Of a stretch of 64,000 bases of DNA, positions 6,661 to 16,040 are shown piece after piece. The notes under the pieces were generated by a model. The model did no database searches, was not told the origin of the DNA, and was given only the letters and a program-made list of their open reading frames with translations. The stretch comes from Nitrospirota bacterium (GTDB lineage: Bacteria; Nitrospirota; 9FT-COMBO-42-15; HDB-SIOI813): contig JADLDG010000034.1 of the NCBI GenBank assembly GCA_020846775.1, positions 1-64,000 of the forward strand, written 5' to 3'. The position numbers and the translations under genes are program-made. Within the stretch, counting starts at the first letter, position 1. Each line of letters starts with the position of its first letter.

Positions 6661-9186
6661 ATGCGACAGCCGCTCGTTATCATTACACTTTTCTATATCT
6701 ATGGCATTGCCACCGCTGACCTGTTCCATTATTTCCCAATCAGCACAATGACAATTACCGTCCTGGTTCTTATAACCATCTCCGGCATCAACAGATACAG
6801 GGGGAAACCACTTCTTGTCCCCATACTAATTATGGTGACGGCAATTTCTTTTGGTTTCTCATATACGATTTACATGGAAAGAATCCCTGCCAACGACATT
6901 TCTAATTTTGCAAGTGGTGAAAAAATGACCATTACTGGAACAGTATCCGAGCCTGCAACACATTATTCACAAAGAGTTGTGGCAACCCTGAAGTCAGCGA
7001 CGATACGAAAGGAGAATCACGAAGTGCCTGCAAGCGGAATGATCAGACTCACAATTTATGACCCTGAAACAGAGCTGGACTATGGCAATGAAATAAGATT
7101 CACAGGAAGACTTAAAAATATCCGCGGTTTTAAGAATCCATGCATGTTTGATTATGCAAATTATGTGTCTCGTAAAGGTATCAGGGCAGGGGCAAGCTCT
7201 GGCAAAAAAGAGGCGATTATCATAACCGGAGAAGCCGGTAACCCGATTATGAAAAAGATATACCGGTGGAGAGAGGAAATCCGCCTGTCCATCATCCATG
7301 GGCTTTCATTCCAGTCATCCGCTGTACTTCAGGCAATGATAATCGGGGCAACCGGTGACCTGACCCCTGAGTTGAGGGATAAATTTACAGCGGCAGGAGT
7401 CACCCACATACTCTCCATTTCAGGTTCTCATCTGGGTTTCGTTACATTCCTTGCCTTTTTCCTCACCAGATGCTTATTCACCCATTTACCTCACAGTTTA
7501 TTCCTGCGAATGACCTTATATACAACCCCGTCAAAGATATCGGCAATTGCAACGATACCCCCGATAATCTTTTATTCGGTTCTATCAGGAGGAGAAACTG
7601 CCACAATAAGATCCCTGATCATGGCGATTGTCTTCTTGCTGGCCATCCTCATTGAAAGAGATGACGACCCGGTATGCACATTGGCAATGGCAGCCTTGCT
7701 TGTCCTAATCTGGGATCCGCAGGGATTATTTGATATATCGTTCCAATTATCATACACCGCAGTCTTATCCATGATTATAACTGTCAGCAGATACAATGAC
7801 ACAGGCGATGGAAAGGTTATCACAAAATGGCATAAGGTATGGCAGAGGAAGTTAATGCTTCTACTGCTGCTTACATTCAGCGCCACTGTCTCTACAACAC
7901 CTATAGTCACACATTATTTCAATCAGATAACCTGGGCTGGTCTTCTGTCAAACATGATAATAATACCGTATGCTGGATTTACTATTGTACCCATTGGCCT
8001 TTTTACCAGCTGTCTTGGACTGATCCTGAATGTTGATGTAATCCCGCTTGCAAAATTTAACGAAATCCTTCTGACCCTTTTCCTGAAGATGACAGACATA
8101 TTTGCAGGCCTCCCCTTTTCTGTCATACATACCCCTTCACCTGACATCATCTTCATCTTTTTTTCTTATCTGCTCCTTATTTCACTCTTCTACCTGAAAC
8201 AAAGATGGGCAAAGATCACGTTATTAATCTCACTATTTCTAATTGCCGTTTTAATAGCCGGGCGGATGTTCAGCAAACCCGATAAAGAAATGATGCGCGT
8301 TACATTCCTTGATGTCGGGCAGGGAGACTCGGCCATTATAGAGTTTCCAGGCCGGAAGTTTATGGTAGTAGATGGCGGAGGAACCTTCAGTGACACATTC
8401 GATATAGGCAGAGCGGTGGTTGCTCCATATCTCTGGAACAAGGGAATACGAAGTATTGATTACATGGTACTTTCACACCCACAGAGAGACCATGTTGGAG
8501 GGCTAATATACTTACTGGATCAATTTCACGTCAGTGAGGTCTGGAGCAATGGAATAACCAGCCCTGCAACATATTTATTTGACAGGAGAATCAGGGAAAA
8601 GGGGATAAGACATCTGAAGGTAAATAATAATATGGAGCAGAAAACAATAGGGGGATGCAGTGTACAGATTCTTAATCCTCCTCCAGACATTTCAGGTTTT
8701 CAGACTGAAAATTCCAGATTGATTAATGATCTCTCTGTTGTTATGAAGATTACATGTAACGACAACTCTATTTTATTAACAGGGGACATTGAGAAAGAAC
8801 AGATCAGAAAAATGGATGCAGGCAGGACGATTCTCAGGAGCAATATAATTAAGGTCCCCCATCACGGGGCACGGGGTTCCGTAGACAGCAATTTTATATC
8901 ATACGTAAGACCGGACATTGCAGTTATATCGGCCGGATATCAGAACTCATACCACCATCCCTCTGCTGAAGCAATTTCTTTATACAAGAGGGCTGGTACG
9001 GCTATTTACCGCACTGATTTGGATGGAGCAATAATAGTGAAATCAAGTAATGGAAGAAATGATGTCATAACTTACTACGACACTCTCTTAAAGAAAGTTT
9101 CCTCAGACAGGGTGACATCAATACTATTCTCAGAATTTATAAATATTAAAAAAGCGATTGGAGGATATTGCAATGGGGGCTTATAA
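6661..9186 (+). CDS. comEC: ComEC/Rec2 DNA-uptake channel
   Basis: 841 residues from ATG 6661. That start has GAAGG seven bases upstream and gives the usual ComEC N-terminus (MRQPLVIITLFYIYGIATAD, membrane helices); longer in-frame starts at 6595/6598 lack a site and add a charged tail. Order: short N-terminal membrane part, DUF4131 region (about 40-170), the Competence permease domain (about 220-500, with GVTHILSISGSHLGF), and a C-terminal metallo-beta-lactamase domain (about 545-800) with DVGQGDS, SHPQRDHVGG and VPHHGARGS metal motifs. It moves single-stranded DNA across the inner membrane during transformation. It overlaps gspE by 14 bases, so the two are co-expressed. Confidence 0.93.
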   Translation: MRQPLVIITLFYIYGIATADLFHYFPISTMTITVLVLITISGINRYRGKPLLVPILIMVTAISFGFSYTIYMERIPANDISNFASGEKMTITGTVSEPATHYSQRVVATLKSATIRKENHEVPASGMIRLTIYDPETELDYGNEIRFTGRLKNIRGFKNPCMFDYANYVSRKGIRAGASSGKKEAIIITGEAGNPIMKKIYRWREEIRLSIIHGLSFQSSAVLQAMIIGATGDLTPELRDKFTAAGVTHILSISGSHLGFVTFLAFFLTRCLFTHLPHSLFLRMTLYTTPSKISAIATIPPIIFYSVLSGGETATIRSLIMAIVFLLAILIERDDDPVCTLAMAALLVLIWDPQGLFDISFQLSYTAVLSMIITVSRYNDTGDGKVITKWHKVWQRKLMLLLLLTFSATVSTTPIVTHYFNQITWAGLLSNMIIIPYAGFTIVPIGLFTSCLGLILNVDVIPLAKFNEILLTLFLKMTDIFAGLPFSVIHTPSPDIIFIFFSYLLLISLFYLKQRWAKITLLISLFLIAVLIAGRMFSKPDKEMMRVTFLDVGQGDSAIIEFPGRKFMVVDGGGTFSDTFDIGRAVVAPYLWNKGIRSIDYMVLSHPQRDHVGGLIYLLDQFHVSEVWSNGITSPATYLFDRRIREKGIRHLKVNNNMEQKTIGGCSVQILNPPPDISGFQTENSRLINDLSVVMKITCNDNSILLTGDIEKEQIRKMDAGRTILRSNIIKVPHHGARGSVDSNFISYVRPDIAVISAGYQNSYHHPSAEAISLYKRAGTAIYRTDLDGAIIVKSSNGRNDVITYYDTLLKKVSSDRVTSILFSEFINIKKAIGGYCNGGL

Positions 9187-10783
9187 AAGGATCGGAGAAC
9201 TGCTTGAACAGGTCGGGATAATAAGCATTGACTCCATAGATAAGGTACTCGCCGAACAAAATGGCGCTCACTTGAGATTCGGAGAAATTCTCATTTGCAA
9301 AGGACTGGCATCCGAGGATGACATAGCAAAAACACTCTCAATACAGCATGGGCTTAAATATTATGATGTGCGTAATCTCGCTGTCATGCCTGATGTTCTC
9401 TTGCTCGTTCCTGAAGATTTGGCAAAGCGGCATTCCGTACTGCCGGTATGCATAAAGGACAAGACCCTCCACATAATTACACCTGATCCCCTGGACATGG
9501 ACGCTGTCAAAGAGATTGAATTCTTCAGTGGAATGAAGATAAAAACCCTTATAGGGTCAAGGTCTGCAATAACCGAAGCCATCAGATATCACTACAGGTT
9601 CGAATCATCCGTCTCAGAGTTTAAAGGATTGGCATCGCCCTCAGGAAATATCCCGGCGCCGGAAACCGGCGGCAAATCCGCACCGATTATCAGACTGGTA
9701 AACATGCTTCTTTCAGAGGCCGTTGAAAACAGGGCCAGTGACATACATATAGAGCCTTCCGGAGATTCTGTTGCTATACGGTACAGGATTGACGGAGCCC
9801 TGCTGGAGAAGACACGGATTCATTCAGGGATTCATGGTCCATTGACATCACGCCTTAAGATCCTCGCACGATTAAACATCGCAGAGAGGAGGCTTCCTCA
9901 GGACGGGGGTTTCAGATTAAGGCTTCTGGAAAGGGAGATTGATGTTCGGATTTCAACACTTCCGGTAACCGGTGGTGAAAAGACGGTAATTAGAATCCTT
10001 GATAACACGCAGACTACAGTATCGTTAGAGAACCTTGGCTTATCTCAACATGAATACAGCACGATTCAGAGTCTGATTAATAGAAAGAAAGGGATTATCC
10101 TGGTAACCGGCCCAACCGGAAGCGGTAAAACAACAACCCTTTACGCAATCATAAACAGGATTAAGTCCGGCATGCTCAATATTGTTACAGTGGAGGACCC
10201 CGTTGAATATAAGATACCCGGCATTAATCAGGTACATGCCAGGTCGGATATCGGCCTGACATTTGCCAGAAGCCTGAGATCCATCTTACGCCAGGACCCT
10301 GACGTTATATTGATAGGCGAGATCCGCGACGAAGAAACTGCTGCCATTGCTTTCAGGGCGGCCATGACAGGACATCTCGTACTAAGCACACTTCATACGA
10401 ACGATTCCGTGTCAGCGATTACAAGGCTCAGTGATATAGGTATACCGGGACATATTATGGCATCCACTATTATCGGCATTGTTGCTCAGCGGCTGGTCAG
10501 GAAATTATGCCCGCATTGCGGCAGAGACGGTAATACGCAGGCCGCATGCTATTACTGCAACAGGACAGGCTTTCTTGGAAGAACCGGCATCTTTGAAATA
10601 TTTACCATCACACCTGCCGTAAGGGAACACATAGTATCAGGTGGCACAGAAACGTCAGTTCGAAAGGCGGCAGCAGAATCCGGGATGATGAATCTATTTA
10701 ACGATGCAACGGCTAAAGTGAGGCAGGGCATAACTACTGAGGAGGAAGTCTACCGAGTCATTGACGCCGCAGTTTTATTGTAA
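9173..10783 (+). CDS. gspE: GspE/PilB-type secretion or pilus assembly ATPase
   Basis: 536 residues from ATG 9173, chosen because GGAGG at 9160-9164 lies eight bases upstream. N-terminal MshEN-type domain (about 1-140, with the repeated FGEILICKG / EDDIAKTLS pattern), then the hexameric ATPase: Walker A GPTGSGKTTT at about 313-322, Walker B DVILIGEIRDEE at about 374-385, and a C-terminal zinc module CPHCGRDG...CYYC at about 447-466. It powers type IV pilus extension or type II secretion. No other pilus or secretion gene adjoins; the overlap with comEC suggests a competence-pilus role. Whether PilB or GspE cannot be decided here. Confidence 0.92.
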   Translation: MGAYKRIGELLEQVGIISIDSIDKVLAEQNGAHLRFGEILICKGLASEDDIAKTLSIQHGLKYYDVRNLAVMPDVLLLVPEDLAKRHSVLPVCIKDKTLHIITPDPLDMDAVKEIEFFSGMKIKTLIGSRSAITEAIRYHYRFESSVSEFKGLASPSGNIPAPETGGKSAPIIRLVNMLLSEAVENRASDIHIEPSGDSVAIRYRIDGALLEKTRIHSGIHGPLTSRLKILARLNIAERRLPQDGGFRLRLLEREIDVRISTLPVTGGEKTVIRILDNTQTTVSLENLGLSQHEYSTIQSLINRKKGIILVTGPTGSGKTTTLYAIINRIKSGMLNIVTVEDPVEYKIPGINQVHARSDIGLTFARSLRSILRQDPDVILIGEIRDEETAAIAFRAAMTGHLVLSTLHTNDSVSAITRLSDIGIPGHIMASTIIGIVAQRLVRKLCPHCGRDGNTQAACYYCNRTGFLGRTGIFEIFTITPAVREHIVSGGTETSVRKAAAESGMMNLFNDATAKVRQGITTEEEVYRVIDAAVLL

Positions 10784-10821
10784 ATCTGTCAATATTGGTT
10801 AAACTCTGCTATTATGAATTC

Positions 10822-11643
10822 ATGCAGTTATCTCCAAAGCAGTGGATAGATGTCTTGCAGGAAATCGGCAAATGCCTTCTTGAGAGAATTCCCCAAATAG
10901 CCGGCAGTGCAGATGCCTCAGTCAGTCTCGGGCGCGGTGCAAGCGGCGATCATACATTTCTTATTGATGAAACAGCAGAAAAAACTATAATAGAGAAATT
11001 GGAAAAGACATGCGTTAAAGGACCCGGGTTTACCCTGATATCCGAAGAATGCGGCATTAAACAATACGGAGAAGACAGTAACATAGTCATACTGGTTGAC
11101 CCTATTGACGGAAGCAATAATGCAAAAAGAGGTGTGCCCTACTATGCCGTTTCTATTGCAGTCCTTAATGGGAAAAGGCTCGAGGACCTTGTTGCCGGAT
11201 ATGTCCTGGATGTGTCATCAGGCAAAGAATACTGGGCTATAAAGGGTGAGGGCGCCTGGTACAATGGGAAAAGGATTGAATGTCGAGGCAGTGAAGGGTT
11301 GGAGATGGTAGCGTATGAGGCTTCTGTTCCAAGGAAGGACATTGACAGGATACTCCCGGTACTCAGATCTGCAATGAAGGTGAGGTGTCTCGGGGCCACA
11401 GCCCTTGACCTTGCTATTATGGCAAATGATGCTATTGATCTCCTGCTTGTCGCCACACCGGCAAGAAGTTTCGATTTCGCTGCTGGAATGCTCATACTTC
11501 AGGAAGCAGGCGGCATTATTACAGATATGGACGGAGGAGATATCAACCGGATTAATGCAGGGCTCGAACGTACAGTACCGCTCATAGCGGCTGCGAACAA
11601 GAAACTGCATAAGCAGGCAGTTGAACTATTAAAGTTATCTTAA
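10822..11643 (+). CDS. Inositol monophosphatase / fructose-1,6-bisphosphatase family phosphatase
   Basis: 273 residues from ATG 10822 (a TTG at 10795 in frame would add nine residues; neither has a strong ribosome-binding site). The three metal motifs of the IMPase superfamily are present: SEECG near residue 74, the signature LVDPIDGSNN near 95-104, and SFDFAAG near 215-221 (F where most have W). Such enzymes hydrolyse inositol-1-phosphate, and archaeal-type relatives also fructose-1,6-bisphosphate; the short insertion-free architecture and ATALDLAIMANDAIDLL segment resemble that dual-activity group. Lithium-sensitive Mg2+ chemistry is typical. It follows gspE by 38 bases and is followed after four bases by a DUF4149 gene. 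Confidence 0.85.
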   Translation: MQLSPKQWIDVLQEIGKCLLERIPQIAGSADASVSLGRGASGDHTFLIDETAEKTIIEKLEKTCVKGPGFTLISEECGIKQYGEDSNIVILVDPIDGSNNAKRGVPYYAVSIAVLNGKRLEDLVAGYVLDVSSGKEYWAIKGEGAWYNGKRIECRGSEGLEMVAYEASVPRKDIDRILPVLRSAMKVRCLGATALDLAIMANDAIDLLLVATPARSFDFAAGMLILQEAGGIITDMDGGDINRINAGLERTVPLIAAANKKLHKQAVELLKLS

Positions 11644-11647
11644 AGCT

Positions 11648-12121
11648 ATGATTATTTTATTAAGATTTCTGCATCTGCTGTCGTTGGTAGTATGGATCGG
11701 GGGAATGATTTTCCTTGTCGTTATAGGCGCCCCAAGTATATTCAAGGTGTTACCAAGAGAAAGCGCCGGTGATGTTCTCGGCGAAATATTTCCCAAATAC
11801 TGGATAATGGGTTATTTATGTGGCGGCACTGCCCTCGCAACTGTAATCTTGTTGTCATTTAAAGAGCATCTGTTTCCATGGGGCAAGATCGGACTCCTGA
11901 TCCTGATGACTGTCCTGACACTCTATCTTGGGCTTGTTGAGGCTTCAAGGGCCAGAGAAGTGAGGCTCCAGATCAGGGCTGAAGAAGACACCGTCAGAAG
12001 AGAAACCCTTAAGAAGGAATTTAAAGTCCTTCACAGGAAGTCGGTTGCCCTGAATGCTGTAATACTGATATGCGGGTTGATTGTATTATTTCTTATGACA
12101 GATTATAAGGAACCATTTTAA
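11648..12121 (+). CDS. DUF4149 integral membrane protein
   Basis: 157 residues with four hydrophobic segments (about 3-27, 55-72, 78-98 and 132-152). The opening RFLHLLSLVVWIGGMIFL matches the DUF4149/CopD-like membrane fold, with the conserved H9 and W16 near the start of helix 1. Helices 3 and 4 are separated by a charged cytoplasmic loop (EASRAREVRLQIRAEEDT). Function unknown. It begins four bases after the phosphatase stop codon and is probably translated from the same mRNA. Confidence 0.75.
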   Translation: MIILLRFLHLLSLVVWIGGMIFLVVIGAPSIFKVLPRESAGDVLGEIFPKYWIMGYLCGGTALATVILLSFKEHLFPWGKIGLLILMTVLTLYLGLVEASRAREVRLQIRAEEDTVRRETLKKEFKVLHRKSVALNAVILICGLIVLFLMTDYKEPF

Positions 12122-12247
12122 TATTTCCTGTAAGTGTTGCATTTTGAGCGGCAATAGTTCTGACATCACAGTCAATGCTCCCGTATGCACTTGCATTTTC
12201 TGCCGGCGCTATGATATAAACAATCTTTAATATGAAAGGAGAAGTAT

Positions 12248-12832
12248 ATGCAGTTTTCTATCTTAAGTTTAATTATTGCAGCATCAATGGTCATGATGGT
12301 AGTATCCGGAGAAGCTGATGCAGAGGACAGGAACCCGGTTGTACTGATGGAGACATCAGCTGGGAACATCAAGATTGAGTTAGACCAGAAAAATGCACCG
12401 GTAAGCGTAAATAATTTTCTGTCATATGTGGATGACAAGTTCTACGACGGGACGATATTTCACCGTGTCATATCAAATTTCATGATCCAGGGTGGCGGAT
12501 TTACTCCGGATATGCAGCAGAAGCCAACAAAGGCACAAATAAAAAATGAGGCCGGCAACGGTTTAAAGAATAAGAGGGGTACCATCTCCATGGCAAGGAC
12601 AATGGTAGTAGACAGCGCAACGGCCCAATTCTTTATAAATGTCGTAGATAACGACTTCCTGGATCACCGGGATACATCGCCTCAGGGTTTCGGTTACGCG
12701 GTGTTCGGCAAGGTACTGGAAGGAATGGATGTGGTTGACAAAATAAAGGGTGTAAAGACAGGCACTAAGATGGGATTCGGCGATGTCCCTGTGGAGACCG
12801 TTGTAATAAAATCTGTAAGAAGGGCAAAATAA
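12248..12832 (+). CDS. Periplasmic cyclophilin-type peptidyl-prolyl isomerase
   Basis: 194 residues with a signal peptide (about 1-26, SGEADA before the cut) followed by a complete cyclophilin domain. Key motifs: [15 protein letters not shown] (catalytic arginine, about 75-89), GTISMAR (about 116-122) and TAQFFIN (about 129-135). It lacks the tryptophan of cyclosporin-binding forms, as is usual for bacterial PpiA. It catalyses cis-trans prolyl isomerisation of exported proteins. AAAGGAG at about 12235-12241 sets the ATG at 12248. It ends the plus-strand block; the next gene is convergent. Confidence 0.93.
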   Translation: MQFSILSLIIAASMVMMVVSGEADAEDRNPVVLMETSAGNIKIELDQKNAPVSVNNFLSYVDDKFYDGTIFHRVISNFMIQGGGFTPDMQQKPTKAQIKNEAGNGLKNKRGTISMARTMVVDSATAQFFINVVDNDFLDHRDTSPQGFGYAVFGKVLEGMDVVDKIKGVKTGTKMGFGDVPVETVVIKSVRRAK

Positions 12833-12868
12833 CCACCTGCTCCCCTTCGAAAAAGTGGGAGAAGCATT

Positions 12869-14458
12869 TCAAAATACCCCGGCAGATACATTCCCGGCAT
12901 TATCAACTGCACATACGCGGTAATAGTATGTTGTCCCGCTGATCAATCCTGAATGGATATATGATGTTTCAGGGCCTGAATAAATTTGAGTCCCGCTCGA
13001 GCACGAATCTGGTATACCGTTGGTGCTATATACAAGCTTATATACACCTATCCCGCTGGTGACATCGGCGAAACCGCTCCAGCTTAATGAGGACTGCCCG
13101 ACCCCTGCCGTAACAGTTAACATACCATCAACCGGAGGTGTAGAATCAAGTAATATATCATCTACGAAAAAACTTGTCCTGTTGCCATTGCTTTCTTCGA
13201 ACCATGCGAAGACGACCTTAAAACCGTCTCCTGGCGGAAGTATCCATAACCTTGAGGACGTGTAAGGCTCCCATGATGAACATGCTGGTGTGTTACTTAT
13301 GCACATTTGGGAAATGCCTACAGGAGAAGTTGATAAAAGCAACAGATTAACGTCTGTTGAGGCAGTAAAAAAAGCTTTATCGTTAATGATGACAGAACCT
13401 GAAGGTGGATTTGTATCAATTAATACTGGCGCTGAAGCAACCTCGACAGACTCAGGACTCTCTCCGAAACCATTGCCTGCTGTCACTACGTAAAAATAGT
13501 TTTTCCCATTAATAAGATTTGTGTTTGTGTATGAGGGCGATGTAATTCCAGATATCTTTGTGCCTGTAGTCTTCGTAACCCCCGTGTTTTCAGCCCGGTA
13601 GACGTTGTAAAATGAAGCTGCCGGCACTGCATCCCAGGCAATCTTGATCTGGCTGTTACCTGAAGCCGCAATTAAACCGGCAGGCGCCTCAGGTATCGTG
13701 CCTGGTAAAGGCTGGTCCTCAGTTGTAAACCGCCATTCGTAGACTGACGCCATCTTTTTGCCTGCCATATCTTCAATATCCGTTGTTAGAGTTGCGGTGT
13801 AAGTGGTTGAGTAAGAGAGAATGCCTGAAGGATGAAACTCTGCACGCCCTCTAGTTGAGTCGTAAACCACAGAACCGTTCACGGTAGTTGCGCCATTATT
13901 AAGTCTAAATGTCGAGTCATTAATAGATGATGCAGCCATCTTTTCGCTGAATGCAGCGATTATTGTACTGGTTGCAGGGACACCAGTTGCTTCTGGCTTT
14001 GGATTAGTTGAGTCTACAAACGGCGGTGTATTATCATCTCCGATGTACGTCATTGATATCAAACCTGCAGACGTTTCCACTCCTGACATAACACTTATAC
14101 CACTTTTTTCGCCTCTCCAGGCATTTGGAATTCCAGTGACGGTCCCCGTTATTCTTATGGTATAGTCAGCTCCGGCCGGAACGTTTTGAATAATACCGGC
14201 GTGGAGTTCACATGACCAGTCTCCCGCGGCTATCTCCACCCCTGACTTATTTACCACCCTTACATTAATGTGTGTTATACCGTAGTCCATGCAGATATTG
14301 ACAGATGTCGCTGCTGCAGCACGAGACATAGTTACAGGGCGTGAAAGTTGTAATTTGAAAGAGATGGAACCGGTGTCAGATGATGGATATTGATTGCTGC
14401 CGCAGGCGGTCAGGAAGATTAACAGGATGATATAATATGGGATTATTTTAAACTTCAC
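12869..14458 (-). CDS. Lipoprotein with Big_5 (SbsA Ig-like) and fibronectin type III domains
   Basis: 529 residues. The N-terminus is a lipoprotein signal with lipobox LTAC (Cys19), so it is anchored at an outer or inner membrane face. After an unassigned domain (about 25-145) comes a Big_5/SbsA Ig-like domain (about 147-245; STIIAAFSEKM and SYSTTYTATLTTDIEDMAG are typical), then two fibronectin type III modules (about 255-345 and 435-525, each with the YYYRVCAVD-like or YFYVVTAGN ending) around a beta-rich segment. Proteins of this architecture are exposed adhesins or scaffold proteins. The small Gly-rich exported protein and the lipoprotein upstream are on the same strand. Confidence 0.75.
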   Translation of the reverse strand: MKFKIIPYYIILLIFLTACGSNQYPSSDTGSISFKLQLSRPVTMSRAAAATSVNICMDYGITHINVRVVNKSGVEIAAGDWSCELHAGIIQNVPAGADYTIRITGTVTGIPNAWRGEKSGISVMSGVETSAGLISMTYIGDDNTPPFVDSTNPKPEATGVPATSTIIAAFSEKMAASSINDSTFRLNNGATTVNGSVVYDSTRGRAEFHPSGILSYSTTYTATLTTDIEDMAGKKMASVYEWRFTTEDQPLPGTIPEAPAGLIAASGNSQIKIAWDAVPAASFYNVYRAENTGVTKTTGTKISGITSPSYTNTNLINGKNYFYVVTAGNGFGESPESVEVASAPVLIDTNPPSGSVIINDKAFFTASTDVNLLLLSTSPVGISQMCISNTPACSSWEPYTSSRLWILPPGDGFKVVFAWFEESNGNRTSFFVDDILLDSTPPVDGMLTVTAGVGQSSLSWSGFADVTSGIGVYKLVYSTNGIPDSCSSGTQIYSGPETSYIHSGLISGTTYYYRVCAVDNAGNVSAGVF

Positions 14459-14505
14459 TTTGTTAAAGGTTCTTTCATTAGCACAATTCTCAAGGTCATG
14501 TATTA

Positions 14506-14832
14506 TTACCAGCTCACGTTAATACTGCCAGTGCCGCCTCCGTTATTTCCTCCGCCACTTCCTCCTCCGCTCCCTGCGACAGCTACGATGCCGACGATGG
14601 CTGCAATACCGGCAACTGCCCACAGCCATTTATTGCCGCCTTTCCCTGATGTTGCTTTCTCTGTCTCACCCGACATGTCCTTTTCAGGCGTGCCAACGGA
14701 TTCAGGAAGGTGGGTTGTAATATTGTCCCGGGAAGAGAGGATTATTTCACCGGAGAAGGATGATTTAGGAAAATTGAAGATTATTATTATCAGAATCATG
14801 CTTGCTGCAAATATCTTTTTAACGTACCTCAT
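14506..14832 (-). CDS. Small exported Gly-rich membrane protein
   Basis: 108 residues from ATG 14832 (an in-frame ATG at 14844 lacks a ribosome-binding site; GAGAAGG precedes 14832). Signal peptide or first helix at about 4-24, a polar stretch (about 27-68), a second hydrophobic helix WLWAVAGIAAIVGIVAVAG (about 71-89), and a tail made of glycine, serine and asparagine. The tail ends INVSW. It overlaps the end of the upstream lipoprotein gene by 14 bases. No family recognised. The glycine-rich end after a helix resembles small anchor proteins found beside FN3/Ig-like lipoproteins, but function is unknown. Confidence 0.6.
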   Translation of the reverse strand: MRYVKKIFAASMILIIIIFNFPKSSFSGEIILSSRDNITTHLPESVGTPEKDMSGETEKATSGKGGNKWLWAVAGIAAIVGIVAVAGSGGGSGGGNNGGGTGSINVSW

Positions 14833-15301
14833 CTGCCTTCTCATTCCGTATTGTAAAACCCTTTTGTATAATCAGGGTGCCGTCAAGATAAACCCTGATC
14901 TGCCACTCTCCCGGGGAGTATGATGCCTTGTCACCCCGGATTGATAACCTGTGCCATGCAACCACTTCTTCCCTGTACCTCCCTTTTGAGGCGCTCATGA
15001 CATAATCACCTGAGGAGGTATAGATATCTCCTTTGGGGCCGACCCATTCCCACCTGAGTCTGTGCTCACCTGTCAGGTTCTTAAACTTGACGTATGAGAT
15101 AGCCTCTGTGTCTTCTGTAGAAAATGTAAGGGTCGGTTCTATTGGCACTGCAGTGGTGTCTTTTACATACAGCCTCCTTGTCAGGGTTGCTTCGGCAAAC
15201 TTCATGTTTGGGGCGGTTGCTATGTCTTTCTTAGCAGTGGCGCAGGCGAAAATCATGGGAGAAATTAATATTAATATGAAAAATGTGCTTAACCTCTTCA
15301 T
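14819..15301 (-). CDS. Lipoprotein of unknown family
   Basis: 160 residues with a lipoprotein signal ending IFAC (Cys20). The mature part is a single beta-rich domain (TLTFSTEDTEAISYVKFKNL, GEHRLRWEWVGPKG, SPGEWQIRVYLDGTLI) that looks like an immunoglobulin-type sandwich, as in proteins that bind ligand through W-x-W-like strands. No family named with confidence. It heads the three-gene minus-strand run 15301-12869 (lipoprotein, Gly-rich membrane protein, Big_5/FN3 lipoprotein), which suggests a surface assembly. Confidence 0.65.
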   Translation of the reverse strand: MKRLSTFFILILISPMIFACATAKKDIATAPNMKFAEATLTRRLYVKDTTAVPIEPTLTFSTEDTEAISYVKFKNLTGEHRLRWEWVGPKGDIYTSSGDYVMSASKGRYREEVVAWHRLSIRGDKASYSPGEWQIRVYLDGTLIIQKGFTIRNEKADEVR

Positions 15302-15492
15302 TTATGGACGTAGTAAAGACCTCTGCAATAAGAATGGATTTGACGATTTTAAGCACATAGACTAACCATTGTCAACGGTTCATTTTATTTTAGTTAGGAA
15401 AATCCTGTATTATGTGATATGATGTCAGTTGAAATCATATCAGATGTATAACTCTTAACCCCGGTCTGTAATTAAACAGGAAGGATACACCT

Positions 15493-15951
15493 ATGAGCAA
15501 TGATTATTCGGTCAGTGGAAATGTTGATGGATGGTGCACAAAATGTAAACTGGTATTAGCCCACACAATAATGGCTATGGCTAACAATTTGCCGGTAAAA
15601 GTCAAATGTAACACTTGCAACAGTGCACACAAGTTTCGGGCAAAACAATCCGGCATAAGCAAACCAAAATCGGCAAAATCAAAAAGCCCTGCCCGTAAAG
15701 TTAAGACTCAGGAGGCAAATTACAACGATTACATGTCCAGGTTATCAGATTATGATCTAACCAGGGTTAAGATTTATAGTATGGATGGAAATTATAAAAA
15801 AGATGAGATTATTGAACATTTCAAGTTCGGGGTCGGAATAGTTTTATCATTGATTCAAACTAATAAGATAGAAATGCTTTTTAAGGATGGTCCCAGAATC
15901 CTTGTTCACAATACCGCGTTGGGTTTAAATCAAAACTATTTGGCAACATAA
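15493..15951 (+). CDS. Zinc-ribbon protein with basic linker
   Basis: 152 residues. The N-terminus has CTKCKL (residues 15-20) and CNTCNSAHKF (39-48), two CxxC pairs that form a zinc ribbon. A lysine/serine/proline-rich linker (about 55-80) leads to a C-terminal beta-rich domain (about 85-152) with HFKFGVGIVLSLIQTNKIEMLFKDG, similar in layout to a small barrel of the CarD/Tudor type. A nucleic-acid-binding role is plausible but inferred. AGGAAGG at 15479-15485 sets the start. It stands alone between lipoprotein genes of opposite orientation. Confidence 0.65.
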   Translation: MSNDYSVSGNVDGWCTKCKLVLAHTIMAMANNLPVKVKCNTCNSAHKFRAKQSGISKPKSAKSKSPARKVKTQEANYNDYMSRLSDYDLTRVKIYSMDGNYKKDEIIEHFKFGVGIVLSLIQTNKIEMLFKDGPRILVHNTALGLNQNYLAT

Positions 15952-16040
15952 ATAGTTGCCATTTTTAGTCACCGCCATACATTAGGTATTTGAGTAGCTG
16001 ACTTGGTTCAGTAGCAATATCTGTTTGCGCTATTGCCGCA

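Noticed and set aside
9596-9620. GGTTCGAATC as a tRNA T-loop
   Set aside because: It lies within gspE in frame and no acceptor or anticodon stem can be formed around it.
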